Assembly (NCBI RefSeq): GCF_003590775.1
Contig: NZ_QYUM01000002.1
Coordinates: forward strand, 310,001 to 374,000
Source of the DNA: Sphingomonas cavernae
GTDB taxonomy: Bacteria > Pseudomonadota > Alphaproteobacteria > Sphingomonadales > Sphingomonadaceae
DNA length: 64,000 nucleotides
Direction of reading: 5' to 3'
Shown: positions 1 to 8,560 of the stretch, piece by piece
Numbering within the stretch: position 1 is the first letter of the stretch
Layout: each line of letters begins with the position of its first letter
Notes under the pieces: generated by a model
What the model was told of the DNA's origin: nothing
The model's input: the letters and a program-made list of their open reading frames with translations, nothing else
The model's database searches: none
Made by a program: the position numbers and the translations under genes

Positions 1-266
1 GCGTCGGACAGCGTATCTGGCCTGGCGGGGTGCCCCTCCTCAGCCAGCCGCGCCAGCTCGAGAAAGTTGATGCCGATCAGCTCGCAGATCTCATCGATGC
101 GCGCGAGCGTGAAGCTCCTTTGCGCGAAGGTGCGCTTGATGCTGGCGTGGCTGACGCCGAGCGCTGTCGCGACATCGGCGTAGGTGAGCCCGCGTTCCTT
201 CAGCGCGCGCTTCAATGCCTCGACCAGATAGATGGTCTGCGTGTGTAGCCGTTCCGCTGCCGTCAC
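1..266 (-). CDS. XRE-family helix-turn-helix regulator (C-terminus outside window)
   Basis: The reverse strand is open from about position 290 to the left edge. It encodes a Cro/C1-type helix-turn-helix near residues 25-50, with the motif ALGVSHASIKRTF typical of the second and third helices, followed by a segment (ICELIGINFLELARLAEEG) often seen after this fold. A GTG at 266 is preceded by GGAGGG at good spacing, so I prefer it to an in-frame ATG at 290 that lacks a ribosome site. The protein is cut by the window edge, so total length and any effector domain are unknown. Targets cannot be inferred. It is separated from the next gene by a stem-loop and is probably its own transcription unit. 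Confidence 0.75.
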   Translation of the reverse strand, partial: MTAAERLHTQTIYLVEALKRALKERGLTYADVATALGVSHASIKRTFAQRSFTLARIDEICELIGINFLELARLAEEGHPARPDTLSD

Positions 267-439
267 CCTGCCTGTCCCTCCACTGCGCATATCCTCATGC
301 GAGCTGGGCAATGCCCACGCTATGCGCTTTTGCGACGATGATAGAGCCGCGCGCGCGCCGGGCAATGGGCCTGAATGTAAAATGCACCTCCTGTGATCCA
401 CGTCACGGTTTTGATTCGTCAGCCATGTTAACCGTGCCA

Positions 440-488
440 TGGTCCACGGCGCTGTGGCTTTGCGACCCGGCCAGAACGCCGTGGACCA
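440..488. repeat. 12-bp perfect inverted repeat
   Basis: TGGTCCACGGCG at 440-451 is repeated in inverse orientation at 477-488, with 25 nt between the arms. It lies in the 258-nt gap between the XRE gene (start 266) and the end of the minus-strand gene at 525. It could be a transcription terminator for that gene without a clear U-tract, or an operator. Nothing else is visible in this gap. Confidence 0.5.
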
Positions 489-524
489 CCTGACGACTTC
501 CTGCGCCACCCGCTCGCGAACAGG

Positions 525-1142
525 TTATGCCAATGCGTCGATCGTGCAGAAGCTGTGGCAGAGGCGCGCGTCGACGATGCGATCGGGGCATTCGGGGTCG
601 AACCAGCGGTCGACATGCGCCCAGTGATAGGGATGCAGCATATAGGGACCGAGCAGGCCGGCCGCATCGGCATATTCCTGTTCCCAGACATGCGTCCACG
701 CGCGTGAGCCCGAGGCGGCGTCGGTGCGGCTGAGCTGCCAGTTCCGGATCGCTGCGATGTAATGCGGCATCATCCGAGTCTCGGCCTCGAAGCGCGCGAC
801 TGCCGCGGGATCGGCGCCCTTGTCCACACTCAGCAGGAGCACGCGGTAAACGCCGTTCATAAGGTCGAGGTCGGGCGCCCCGATATAGGCAACGCTCTCG
901 ACCGAAGCGGTGGCGGGGCCGGCGAGCAGCCGCGCTGTCGCAGCCTCGAAGGCGTCGCGGGCCGGTTCGGTGTCGAACTGGACATGTGCGATCAGGTCGC
1001 CGCCATTGTGGCTGCCGGGGAGCGTCGGCGCGACCAGCGCGCGGTACGCGCCGTGCCCGACAGCGAGCGCGCGCAGCCCTTCGGCCACCGCATCGCCATG
1101 GGTGGCGTCGGCGAAGGTGACGAGCCGGGTCAGCTTATACAT
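525..1142 (-). CDS. Dabb/EthD-like alpha-beta barrel protein, 205 aa
   Basis: The protein starts MYKLTRLVTF and appears to hold two ferredoxin-like alpha+beta repeats, with histidine-rich beta segments (IAHVQF, YMLHPYHWAHVDRWF), as in stress-responsive A/B-barrel (Dabb) or EthD-type proteins. Such proteins are often small dimeric enzymes or accessory proteins of catabolic pathways. The open frame extends upstream to 1244, but that part overlaps the preceding gene in another frame, so the ATG at 1142 is chosen. It overlaps the end of the 116-aa gene upstream by 8 nt and so is the last gene of a three-gene set with the quinone oxidoreductase. The family assignment rests on fold-like patterns only. 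Confidence 0.6.
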   Translation of the reverse strand: MYKLTRLVTFADATHGDAVAEGLRALAVGHGAYRALVAPTLPGSHNGGDLIAHVQFDTEPARDAFEAATARLLAGPATASVESVAYIGAPDLDLMNGVYRVLLLSVDKGADPAAVARFEAETRMMPHYIAAIRNWQLSRTDAASGSRAWTHVWEQEYADAAGLLGPYMLHPYHWAHVDRWFDPECPDRIVDARLCHSFCTIDALA

Positions 1143-1485
1143 CGCAGAGCGCCCCGATATCGGCGGGTTCGGCGGCAAAGCTGCGGCGGCGGGAGACAGC
1201 ACGTGCGTCGACCTCCGCCCACCACGCCGCGACATCGGGATCATTGCCGCCGACGGCGCGCATCCGCCACCAGGCCGCGGTGTCGCGAAGCGACCAGCGG
1301 ATGGTGAGCGTGTTGGACTGATCGTCGAGCCACATCGGCGGGCTGACGAGGATCTGTTCGAGCACCATGCCGCGATCGCGTGCCCCGGGTGCGTAGCGCG
1401 CGAGATAATCGTCGAGCAGCGCCTTCGCCGCGCCAGGCCTTGCGACGATCTCGTCGATGACCTGGATCATCGCTTCACGCGTCAT
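1135..1485 (-). CDS. Small protein of unknown function, 116 aa
   Basis: This frame sits between the oxidoreductase gene and the Dabb-like gene, overlapping both by a few bases, which supports it being a real translated gene in one operon. The chosen ATG at 1485 (MTREAMIQVIDEIV) overlaps the 3' end of the upstream gene. The protein is soluble, rich in Trp in its second half (WWRMRAVGG, AAWWAEVDARAV), and has the beta-alpha-beta feel of an antibiotic-biosynthesis-monooxygenase or NIPSNAP-like fold. I do not recognise the family. Function may be linked to the neighbouring NADPH-dependent oxidoreductase. Confidence 0.6.
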   Translation of the reverse strand: MTREAMIQVIDEIVARPGAAKALLDDYLARYAPGARDRGMVLEQILVSPPMWLDDQSNTLTIRWSLRDTAAWWRMRAVGGNDPDVAAWWAEVDARAVSRRRSFAAEPADIGALCDV

Positions 1486-2461
1486 CGGCGATCTGGAGGA
1501 CGATCTTGCCGCGGACATGACCCGCTTCGACCCGGCGATGTGCCTCAGCCGCCTCGCTCAGGGGCATGACCGTCGTCACCGCCGGGCGGATGCGGCCTTC
1601 TTCGAACAGTCGGGCGAGGCCTGCCAGATGCTCGGAAAGGCGGGAAATGCCGACCATGTTCGACGTGATCCGAACGCCTTGAGCCGCCGCGGCAGCGATC
1701 TCGCTCTCGCTTGCGCGCGAGACGAGCGTCTCGATTTCGACGAAGCTGCCGCCCGGTTTCACCAGCGCGGTTGCATTGGGAAGCAGCGTGCCGAGACCAA
1801 CGGCGTCGAGGACGAGATCAACCCCTGCCTCTACCCAGTCCCGCACCGCGGCGGTAACATCCTGGTTCGCATAATCAATCTGGCGCTCGGCGCCGAGGCT
1901 CGCGACATACTCGGCATTGCGCGCGCTGCACGTGGCGGCGACACGCGCGCCGAGCGCGGCTGCGATCTGGATGGCGAGGCTGCCGACGCCGCCTGCGCCG
2001 CCGTTTATGAGCACGCACTGTCCCGGCTGCAGGACGCCGACATCGACCAGACCGCCATAGGCGGTGGTCCCCGAAACGCCGAGGCCGGACGCTTCCACCA
2101 GATCAAGCGAAGCCGGAAGCGGCGCGAGCAGCGCCGGATCGGCAAGGCAATATTCGGCATAGGAGCCATTTGCCCCCTGCCCCTGATTGGACATGCCGAA
2201 AACCTTCATCCCCGGCGCGAGATCACTGACGCCTGACCCCACCGCCTCGACAGTACCCGAAAGATCGAATCCGGGAACGAAGGGAAAGCGATAGTCGAAA
2301 AATCCCGCGAGCCTGCCTTCGCGCGCCTTCCAGTCGGCGGGGTTGACCCCGGCATAAGCCACTTTGACCAGGACCTCGCCGGGTCCGGGCACGGGCCTGG
2401 GCAGATCGGCGGGACGCAACACCTCGGGACCACCAAAACCATCGATTGCGATTGCGCGCAT
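1475..2461 (-). CDS. Zinc-less medium-chain NADPH:quinone oxidoreductase, 328 aa
   Basis: A QOR/MDR-family protein. The N-terminal GroES-like part carries AYAGVNPADWKAREG. The Rossmann part has the NADPH motif NGGAGGVGSLAIQ at about residues 145-157, then an ATCSARN segment. No structural or catalytic zinc cysteine pattern is visible, which fits the quinone/enoyl reductase branch rather than true alcohol dehydrogenases. The start at 2461 is supported by AAGGAG about 10 nt upstream; a frame extension to 2479 has no ribosome site. It leads a three-gene operon with two small proteins. The probable role is reduction of an enone or quinone in the catabolic region; the substrate cannot be told. Confidence 0.85.
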   Translation of the reverse strand: MRAIAIDGFGGPEVLRPADLPRPVPGPGEVLVKVAYAGVNPADWKAREGRLAGFFDYRFPFVPGFDLSGTVEAVGSGVSDLAPGMKVFGMSNQGQGANGSYAEYCLADPALLAPLPASLDLVEASGLGVSGTTAYGGLVDVGVLQPGQCVLINGGAGGVGSLAIQIAAALGARVAATCSARNAEYVASLGAERQIDYANQDVTAAVRDWVEAGVDLVLDAVGLGTLLPNATALVKPGGSFVEIETLVSRASESEIAAAAAQGVRITSNMVGISRLSEHLAGLARLFEEGRIRPAVTTVMPLSEAAEAHRRVEAGHVRGKIVLQIADDA

Positions 2462-2479
2462 CTCTGGACGCTCCTTCAT

Positions 2480-2512
2480 AAAAAAGGCCCGCCCGGATAT
2501 GCCGGGCGGGCC
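2480..2512 (-). terminator. Rho-independent terminator of the luciferase-like gene
   Basis: An 11-bp perfect GC-rich stem (2486-2496 with 2502-2512, 5-nt loop) is followed on the minus strand by six T residues (2485 to 2480). It lies just after the stop of the flavin monooxygenase gene at 2522 and just before the start of the oxidoreductase gene at 2461. It therefore insulates two co-directional genes. Confidence 0.9.
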
Positions 2513-2521
2513 ACGAGGGAG

Positions 2522-3664
2522 CTATTCGGCCGCGAGCGCCTGTTGCTCGCGGAAATGGGGTATGACCTTCTCGCCGATGTTGCGGATGGTCTCCATGATC
2601 ACCTCATGGGGCACCGCGCCCATCTGGAAGAGGAAGAGGATCTCGTCAGCGCCCGCGTCGAACAGGCGCTGAACGTAGCGGATGCAATCCTCGGGCCGGC
2701 CATAGGCGTCCTGCACCTCTTCATAGCCGCCGGTATGCTCGGTGCCGATCGTGATCTTTTCCTCGGAAAGATAGGCGACCACCGCCTCCTTTTCGGCCTG
2801 AAGCACCGCAGCCTGCTCATCGCCCGAGAGATCCTCGACCGTCGGCTTCGGGCCCCCCTGATACCAATAAGCAAGCGACTCGACGAAAAAGCGCTGGCCG
2901 CGCAAGCCGATACGGCGCGCCTTTTCGCGATCATCGAGAACGAGCGCGGGACAGAGTGCGGCAAGATGCTCGGTCGGGCGGAAGCCCACCTGATCCTCGG
3001 CTTTGCGGTTGGCGAAGGCTTCGCGATAGATCGCGTTTTTCTTGGCGATGTCCTCGGGGCCGGCAAAGCCGAGGACGAGCGCGCCGATACCGCGCCCGCC
3101 GGCGGTGATCAGTGCGTCGCTGCGCGTGCAGGCCATATAGAGCGGCGGATGCGGGTCCTGATAGGGCTTGGGATGGATCGGGCGGCGCGGGATCTGGATG
3201 TACTCCCCATCATGCTCGATCTCGTCCTGCACCATGATCTTGGGGATCAGGTACATGCTCTCGTCGATCATCGGCTGGAGGGCGGCGAGATCATAGCCGA
3301 AAGTGCCGGCTTCCTGCTGCGTACCGCCCTTGCCCATGCCGAAATGCACGCGGCCGTTGGAGAGGATATCGAGCGTCGCAATGCGTTCGGCCACTTTGAC
3401 CGGATGGTTCATCGCGGGCGGCAGGCAGACGACGCCATGGCCGATGCCCAGCCTGGTGGTCTTGCCCGCAAGGAAGGCGAGGAAGGTCTCGGGGGCGGAC
3501 ATGTGCGCATACTGGGTAAGCGCAGTGTGCTCGACCGCCCAGACATTGTCGAAGCCCATTTCCTCGGCGAGCAAAGATTGCTCGATGGTCTCGTGGAAGG
3601 TGCGCGCCTCGTTTTCGCGCGAGGTGTCCACCATCTGCGCTTCGTAGATGATCGAGAATTTCAT
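2522..3664 (-). CDS. LLM-class flavin-dependent monooxygenase, 380 aa
   Basis: A luciferase-like (bacterial luciferase/F420 superfamily) TIM-barrel enzyme. MKFSIIYEAQMVD opens the first strand, VWAVEHTA and GIGHGVVCLPP are typical of the LLM fold, and ERIATLDILSNGRVHFGMGKG is the usual FMN-phosphate region. It ends with the DEILFLFQMGAVPHE segment. Members oxidise substrates with O2 and reduced flavin supplied by a separate reductase, which is not seen nearby. The ATG at 3664 has AGAGGA upstream; the frame extends to 3787 without support. It is divergent from the SDR at 3803 and has its own terminator. A Baeyer-Villiger or hydroxylation step on a terpenoid or steroid is possible but unproven. 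Confidence 0.88.
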   Translation of the reverse strand: MKFSIIYEAQMVDTSRENEARTFHETIEQSLLAEEMGFDNVWAVEHTALTQYAHMSAPETFLAFLAGKTTRLGIGHGVVCLPPAMNHPVKVAERIATLDILSNGRVHFGMGKGGTQQEAGTFGYDLAALQPMIDESMYLIPKIMVQDEIEHDGEYIQIPRRPIHPKPYQDPHPPLYMACTRSDALITAGGRGIGALVLGFAGPEDIAKKNAIYREAFANRKAEDQVGFRPTEHLAALCPALVLDDREKARRIGLRGQRFFVESLAYWYQGGPKPTVEDLSGDEQAAVLQAEKEAVVAYLSEEKITIGTEHTGGYEEVQDAYGRPEDCIRYVQRLFDAGADEILFLFQMGAVPHEVIMETIRNIGEKVIPHFREQQALAAE

Positions 3665-3802
3665 GCTCTTCGGTCCTCTCAGCCGTTCAATTGCTGCGCA
3701 GCATAGGTTCGGCCGACCTGTTCCATCCTCGTCCGTTTGGACCAATTCGTGCGGGCGGGCGGGTGCTAGTCCTTTGTGCATAATCACGAGGAGACGGGCC
3801 GG

Positions 3803-4567
3803 ATGGGCATGTATGAGGGCAAGATTGCGCTGGTGACGGGCGGCGCTTCGGGGATCGGTGCGGCAGCGGCGCTGCGCTTCGCAGAGGAAGGCGCGGCGGT
3901 TGTCGTCGCCGACATGAACCGCGATGGCGCCGAGAAAATCGCCGGGCAGATTCGCGACAAGGGCGGACGCGCCAACGCGATTGCAGTCGATGTCTCAAGC
4001 GAGGCAGATAACGCGGCGATGGTCGCCGCCGCGGTCGACGGGTTCGGCGGGCTCGACGCGGCGTTCCTCAATGCCGGCGCCTATGCGCAGATGCCGCTTG
4101 AGGAACATGACGGCGCGACCTTTGACAAGATGGTCGCGATCAATCTGAAAGGCGCTTATCTGGGCGTCCAGGTAGTTTTGCCCGCGCTCAACCGCGGTGG
4201 CGCGGCGGTGGTGACCGCATCGACCTCGGGCGTGATCGGCTTGAGCGTCGCCGCGGCCTATAGCGCCGCCAAGCATGGCGTGATCGGGCTGGTGCGGTCA
4301 GCGTCGCAGGGCTTTGCCGCGCGCGGACTTCGTATCAACGCGATCTGCCCGGGACCCGTCGCGACCGCGATTCTGGGCGTCACCGAGCTGCCGCCGATCC
4401 AGCCCGCCGACGCGCTGCAGACCCCCGATTATGGCGGGATGCTGCTGCCGCAGCATATCGCCGAGGTTGCACTGTTCCTCGCGAGCCCGCGCTCGGGCGG
4501 GATCAACGGCCAGGCGCATATCGTCGATGCGGGCTATCTCGCCAGCTATCCGCCGATGCCCGAATGA
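3803..4567 (+). CDS. Short-chain dehydrogenase/reductase, 254 aa
   Basis: A classical SDR. The cofactor loop TGGASGIG lies near residues 12-19, an acidic residue at the end of beta-2 (VVADMN) favours NAD(H), and NAG and the active-site YSAAK (Y-x3-K) are present. The C-terminus INGQAHIVDAGYLASY is the usual substrate-loop end. GAGGAG lies nine bases before the ATG at 3803, which fixes the start. It is divergent from the luciferase-like gene and convergent with the SnoaL gene at 4572, with only 4 nt between the stops. It probably acts on a hydroxyl/keto group of the local substrate; the position on the molecule cannot be deduced. Confidence 0.9.
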   Translation: MGMYEGKIALVTGGASGIGAAAALRFAEEGAAVVVADMNRDGAEKIAGQIRDKGGRANAIAVDVSSEADNAAMVAAAVDGFGGLDAAFLNAGAYAQMPLEEHDGATFDKMVAINLKGAYLGVQVVLPALNRGGAAVVTASTSGVIGLSVAAAYSAAKHGVIGLVRSASQGFAARGLRINAICPGPVATAILGVTELPPIQPADALQTPDYGGMLLPQHIAEVALFLASPRSGGINGQAHIVDAGYLASYPPMPE

Positions 4568-4571
4568 GGGG

Positions 4572-5018
4572 TCAGCCGGTCTCGACGCGGATCCTGCTCA
4601 GGCGGGTGGAGGCGATGAGCCAGCGCCCCCGCGCCTTGCGGTAGCAGTCGTGATAGTGGCCAAAGCCGTGCAGCCAGCGAAAGGGGAGATTGCTCCCCTC
4701 GGCGACCCACAGCCGGTCGTCCATCGCCCAGATTGCCCTGGCTTCCCGTGCGCCGGTCAGCGTGATCTCGGGCGTGTGGCCGTGATGGACGGTGGTGACG
4801 CCCGCAAGCGTCGCCTGGACCGAAGCAATGAAGGCATCGGCGCCGTGGTTGAGCAGGCTCTCGTCCTGCGATCCGGCGGAATCGCGAAAATCCGCGACGA
4901 CGTCATCGGTGAGCTGATCGCGCAGCAGGCCCCAGTCCTTTGTGTCGATCGCGCGGAAATAGCGCGCCTTGAGCTGCTTGATCTGAACGATGGCGCAGAG
5001 CGCGTCGGTGTCCGCCAT
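4572..5018 (-). CDS. SnoaL/NTF2-like protein, 148 aa
   Basis: A single NTF2-like domain with the typical opening IKQLKARYFRAIDTKDWGLL followed by LTDDVVADF, as in polyketide cyclase/BaiE-type dehydratase relatives. A VHHGHTPEI segment puts His residues in the cone-shaped cavity and the end is GRWLIASTRLSR. Members act as dehydratases, isomerases or cyclases on hydrophobic ring substrates. The stop of the upstream sulfotransferase gene lies 3 nt before this ATG, so the two are one operon. It is one of four such proteins in the first 17 kb, in addition to the true ketosteroid isomerase at 21.6 kb. Confidence 0.82.
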   Translation of the reverse strand: MADTDALCAIVQIKQLKARYFRAIDTKDWGLLRDQLTDDVVADFRDSAGSQDESLLNHGADAFIASVQATLAGVTTVHHGHTPEITLTGAREARAIWAMDDRLWVAEGSNLPFRWLHGFGHYHDCYRKARGRWLIASTRLSRIRVETG

Positions 5019-5021
5019 GGC

Positions 5022-6188
5022 TCAGCGCCCCTCGACAAATGCGGCGCGGTAGCCGGCGAAGCGGCGGTCGACCTCGGCCTTGTCGAGCCCGAAATCCTCG
5101 AGCGTGTATTTGTGCGGCGCGCGGTCCTCGCGCTTGTTGGCCTCGATCCACTCGGCCATGCCCGCCCGGACCTCGGGCGTGACGGTGACGCCTGCCGCCT
5201 CGAGCACGCGCGTTCCCTCGCCGATTGGATCGGAGAGCAGATCGGCGTAGCGGACGTCGACGAAATTGCGTCCCTCGACGCGCTCGCGCACCAGCATGAA
5301 ACGCGCCATCAGATCTGCAAGGCGATCGACCCAGAACTCCGCGACGCTTGCCCGGTCCACGCTGTCGGAAACCATCTGGTAGAGGCTGTGCTCCATGCTG
5401 CAATAGCTGGGGACCGTGGCCACGGGATCGCGGTGCGTCATCACGATCTTGGCGCCGGGGAAGACCTCCATGACCGCGTCGAGCGCCATGAGATGACCAG
5501 GGGTCTTGAGCACCCACCTGGCGCCCTCGCGCGACCTGTCCTGCCACTGGAGCGACTGGAGGATCTGCTTGAGGTCGCGGTAGCACTGGAAGCGGTCGTT
5601 CGCGGTCAGCCAGTGCGCGAAGCTCGGGACGTAATAGGTGCCCTCGATCATGGTGCTCGAATAGAGCTGGCCGAGAATGATCAGTTCCTCATCGGGCTGG
5701 TCGAGGCTCATCGGGTGGATCGACATCAGGTCGGGGATGTGCTCGATCATATAGTCGAGGAAGCCCTGTGCGACGGCGCGGCGCAGATGCGTCTCGCCCC
5801 GCGCCTCGCCCCGCAGGGGCGCATAATTCTGTGTCTCGAACCAGCGTGTGCCGGTCATGCCGGGGGCCGAGGCGAGCATGCGGTGGAGCATCGTGCTCCC
5901 CGTGCGCGGCAGCCCGACAACGACCGCGGCGACCTCGATCTCCTCGTCAAGAATCTCCGGATTCCGCTTCACCAGCTCGACATGCCGCAGGCGGTTGATA
6001 AGGCCGTTGACGATCATCGCGCTCGCGCTGTGAACGCCCGCTTCGCTCAACCGCGCCTCGGTATTGAGCGCGGGGATGAGCGCATCGATATTGGCAAAGA
6101 ACCAGGTATCGCCGAAATCGGAAAGCCCCGTCTCGGCCCGTGCGCGTTCGACCAGCACGTCACGATCGGGTACGCGGCCAACTGCCAT
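5022..6188 (-). CDS. PAPS-type sulfotransferase family protein, 388 aa
   Basis: Carries the 5'-phosphosulfate loop GLPRTGSTMLHRML near residues 92-105 and the 3'-phosphate region IVMTHRDPVATVPSYCS near residue 260, the two PAPS-binding signatures of the Sulfotransfer_3 group. The length fits the actinobacterial/proteobacterial sulfotransferase-like proteins often found beside steroid and terpenoid genes. The start at 6188 (MAVGRVPDRD) is chosen because GGAGG lies upstream; the frame runs on to 6245. It is transcribed with the SnoaL gene. It may conjugate a hydroxylated intermediate or the growth substrate, but the physiological role of these bacterial enzymes is unsettled. Confidence 0.85.
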   Translation of the reverse strand: MAVGRVPDRDVLVERARAETGLSDFGDTWFFANIDALIPALNTEARLSEAGVHSASAMIVNGLINRLRHVELVKRNPEILDEEIEVAAVVVGLPRTGSTMLHRMLASAPGMTGTRWFETQNYAPLRGEARGETHLRRAVAQGFLDYMIEHIPDLMSIHPMSLDQPDEELIILGQLYSSTMIEGTYYVPSFAHWLTANDRFQCYRDLKQILQSLQWQDRSREGARWVLKTPGHLMALDAVMEVFPGAKIVMTHRDPVATVPSYCSMEHSLYQMVSDSVDRASVAEFWVDRLADLMARFMLVRERVEGRNFVDVRYADLLSDPIGEGTRVLEAAGVTVTPEVRAGMAEWIEANKREDRAPHKYTLEDFGLDKAEVDRRFAGYRAAFVEGR

Positions 6189-6313
6189 ATCCACCAGACA
6201 CCTCCACTGCATTGGGTTGCAAGCGATGCCGCTTCGCCGCGGCATTCCATTGCAGCAAAGCTAGGCGGGTGCCGGGACTCCGCGACACCCCTGAATGGAG
6301 GGGCATCGTCAAA

Positions 6314-6398
6314 GGAGTACCCCGGCGCAGGCCGGGGTCCAGGGTGGCCGGCCGCGGTGCTTGCGAATCCTGGACCCCGGCCTGCGCCGGGGTACTCC
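6314..6398. repeat. Palindromic repeat, 30-bp perfect arms (GTACCCCGGC family)
   Basis: Two perfectly complementary 30-nt arms (6314-6343 and 6369-6398) enclose a 25-nt loop. The core GTACCCCGGCG...CCGGGGTCCAG also occurs at 60413-60480 and, degenerate, at 61611-61687. It sits in the 240-nt space between the sulfotransferase start and the stop of the LuxR gene. Such elements are dispersed spacer repeats in alphaproteobacteria; here it could also stop LuxR-gene transcription. Confidence 0.9.
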
Positions 6399-6428
6399 GC
6401 GAACGAACCAACCTTCGCGAAAAACGTC

Positions 6429-7562
6429 CTAGATCGACGGGCCGCCGAGTTCGGGCATTCCGGCGTGGAGCAGGTGGACGAGTTGCGACTGGCGGCGTGC
6501 GCCCGTCTTGGCGAAGATCGAGCGGAGGTGCGAGCGTGCGGTGTTGTGCGCGATCCCCAGTTTGTCCGCTGCATCGACGAGCGAAGCCCCGCCAGCGAGC
6601 GCGGCGGCAAGCATCGCCTCCATGCGGGTCAACTGGAAGAGATCGCGGATCGCCTCGGGATCGGGGCGCGCGTCCTGCCCCGGATCGCTGACGAAGAGCG
6701 CAAGCGCGGCGCCCGCGCCGCTGCGCATGAAGGCGGGCGCGGTGACGGGCTTTGCGACCGCGCCCAGATCGCGCCGACCCGAAGGGCGCTCGATGCGAAA
6801 GCGGTGCGCGGGGAGCGACGCGGGATCGGTATCGGCCTTGAGCGATCGCAGCAGCTTTTCGAGCCCGCGGTGCTCGACGATGCTGGCGAGCCGCAACCGT
6901 TCGCCCGCGCGTTCAACGCCATCCTTCTCGGCGAGCAGTCGCTCGGCAACCGCATTGGTGCGCATCACCTTGCCCTCGTGATCGAGGATGATCGCGGCGA
7001 CGCCCATCTGCTCGACCATGCCGCGATAGACGCCGTGCTCGGTGCCCCAGGCCTGGAGTCGCTCGAAGAGGCGGAGCGCGTCGCGCAGATGCGGGACGAC
7101 CGACTGCAGCGCGTCCTTTTCGGCACTGCCGAAATCGGCGCGACTGGCATCGCGCGTCACACGCAGCCGCGCTTCGAAGCCGCTGTCAAAATGCAGGTCG
7201 ACGCCAAGGATCTGGTCGCCGCCAGCGGCCTCGAGAAAATCGCGCCAGAAGGCGCTTCCGCGCGTGTCCCCCTGGAGGAATTCAGTGAAGGATGTCACGC
7301 GCCCTTCGGGCAGGCCCTTGAAGGGATCGCTGGTGAAGAAGCTCTCGGCATAGTCCTCGGCGGTCTGCGGATCAGCGCCCGGCGTCACGATCGTGCCCGG
7401 CTTGCTCGTCCCCGGCGCGGTCAGGATCAGCGTCGCATAGGTGCCGCCCAGCCAGTTGGCGAGCGAACGCAGGAAATCCTCCCACGGCGGCTCGGCCAGC
7501 AGCCCGCCATAAAGCGCGGTCAGCAGCCGCGAAAAGTCTTCCAGTTTTCCGGTCGCGTTCAC
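6429..7562 (-). CDS. LuxR-type transcriptional regulator with PAS-like middle domain, 377 aa
   Basis: The C-terminal 60 residues form a LuxR/FixJ helix-turn-helix (LTRMEAMLAAALAGGASLVDAADKLG then HNTARSHLRSIFAKTG). The middle has a PAS-like stretch (VAAIILDHEGKVMRTNAVAERLL) and the N-terminal 150 residues resemble an effector-binding domain. A GTG at 7562 with GAAGG upstream is the likely start. The gene is divergent from the alpha/beta hydrolase, with only 53 nt between starts, so it probably controls that promoter and itself. Regulators of this layout are frequent next to steroid and other catabolic genes in sphingomonads and in Comamonas (TeiR type), so it is one candidate regulator for the region. 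Confidence 0.85.
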   Translation of the reverse strand: MNATGKLEDFSRLLTALYGGLLAEPPWEDFLRSLANWLGGTYATLILTAPGTSKPGTIVTPGADPQTAEDYAESFFTSDPFKGLPEGRVTSFTEFLQGDTRGSAFWRDFLEAAGGDQILGVDLHFDSGFEARLRVTRDASRADFGSAEKDALQSVVPHLRDALRLFERLQAWGTEHGVYRGMVEQMGVAAIILDHEGKVMRTNAVAERLLAEKDGVERAGERLRLASIVEHRGLEKLLRSLKADTDPASLPAHRFRIERPSGRRDLGAVAKPVTAPAFMRSGAGAALALFVSDPGQDARPDPEAIRDLFQLTRMEAMLAAALAGGASLVDAADKLGIAHNTARSHLRSIFAKTGARRQSQLVHLLHAGMPELGGPSI

Positions 7563-7615
7563 TTTTCGCCCGCCTTCAATCGGGTTCTCATCCCATAACA
7601 GCAAGGAGTTTGCCA

Positions 7616-8560
7616 ATGCCCATCGATCCCGCGCTCGCACCACTGCTCCAGATGCTCGCCGACGTGCCACACATGAAGCCCCCCTTCGACCCGGCGGCGT
7701 TCCGCCTCGCCGACCAGCAGCCCGCGCCCTTCGTGCGCGCCGAGGTGGCCGAGGTGCGCGATCTGACGATCGGCTCGATGGCCGCGCGGCTCTATCATCC
7801 GAGGCCCGGCGAGATACTGCCGCTGCTCGTCTTCATGCATGGCGGCGGCTGGGTGTTCGGGACGCTCGATACGCATGATCCGCTGTGCCGCGCGCTCGCC
7901 TCTGCGACCGAAGTCGCGGTGCTCTCGCTCGACTATCCGCTGTCGCCCGAGCACCGCTATCCGGTGGCGCTCGATACGCTCCGCGCGGCGCTCGACACGA
8001 TCGTCGCCGAAGCGGGATCGCTCGGGATCGATCCGGCGCGGCTGGCCGTGGGCGGCGACAGCGCGGGGGGCAATCTGGCCGCAGCGCTCTGCCTTTCGAT
8101 ACGCGATCAGGGTGGCCCCGCGATCGCGCACCAGTTGCTGCTCTACCCGGTGCTCGACAGCGATTTCGCGCGATCGTCCTGGGTCGAAAATGCGAGCGGA
8201 TATATGCTGTCGAGCGAGATGATGCAGTGGTTCTGGGCGCAATATCTGGACAGCCCGGCCGACGCACCCGCGCTTGCGGCGCCGCTGCGCGCGGAAAGTC
8301 TCGCCGGACTTCCCGCCGCCACGGTCATCACCGCGGGGTTCGATCCGTTGCGCGACGAAGGGCTCGCCTATGCGGAACGGCTTAAAGCTGCCGGCGTGCC
8401 CGTCGTGGCCGAGCATTTCCCCGGCATGATCCACGGCTTTGCGAGCATGCTCGGGATGCTGCCCCAGGCCGATGTCGCGGTCGGTACCGCGGCCAGGGGC
8501 CTCAGGGCAGCGTTCGAGATCGATCAGATCCCGTACCCGCCCGCCACCGCGATCTGCTGA
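7616..8560 (+). CDS. Alpha/beta hydrolase of the hormone-sensitive lipase family, 314 aa
   Basis: Has the HSL oxyanion motif HGGGW near residue 75, the nucleophile elbow GDSAGGN near residue 144, the acid in FDPLRDEG near residue 245 and the histidine in GMIHGFASM near residue 275. These are the full catalytic set of family IV esterases. AAGGAG lies 8 nt upstream of the ATG at 7616. It probably hydrolyses an ester or lactone, for instance an acylated steroid, but chain length preference cannot be read. It is divergent from the LuxR gene. Its last 37 nt overlap convergently with the 3' end of the SDR gene on the other strand. Confidence 0.9.
   Translation: MPIDPALAPLLQMLADVPHMKPPFDPAAFRLADQQPAPFVRAEVAEVRDLTIGSMAARLYHPRPGEILPLLVFMHGGGWVFGTLDTHDPLCRALASATEVAVLSLDYPLSPEHRYPVALDTLRAALDTIVAEAGSLGIDPARLAVGGDSAGGNLAAALCLSIRDQGGPAIAHQLLLYPVLDSDFARSSWVENASGYMLSSEMMQWFWAQYLDSPADAPALAAPLRAESLAGLPAATVITAGFDPLRDEGLAYAERLKAAGVPVVAEHFPGMIHGFASMLGMLPQADVAVGTAARGLRAAFEIDQIPYPPATAIC

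Noticed and set aside
439-699. Small open frames around 400-700 on both strands
   Set aside because: No ribosome site or homology; they overlap the inverted repeat or the Dabb-like gene.
4314-7598. Open frame of 1094 codons on the plus strand
   Set aside because: It runs antisense to the SnoaL, sulfotransferase and LuxR genes, has low-complexity charged composition and shows no family motif; it results from high GC content.
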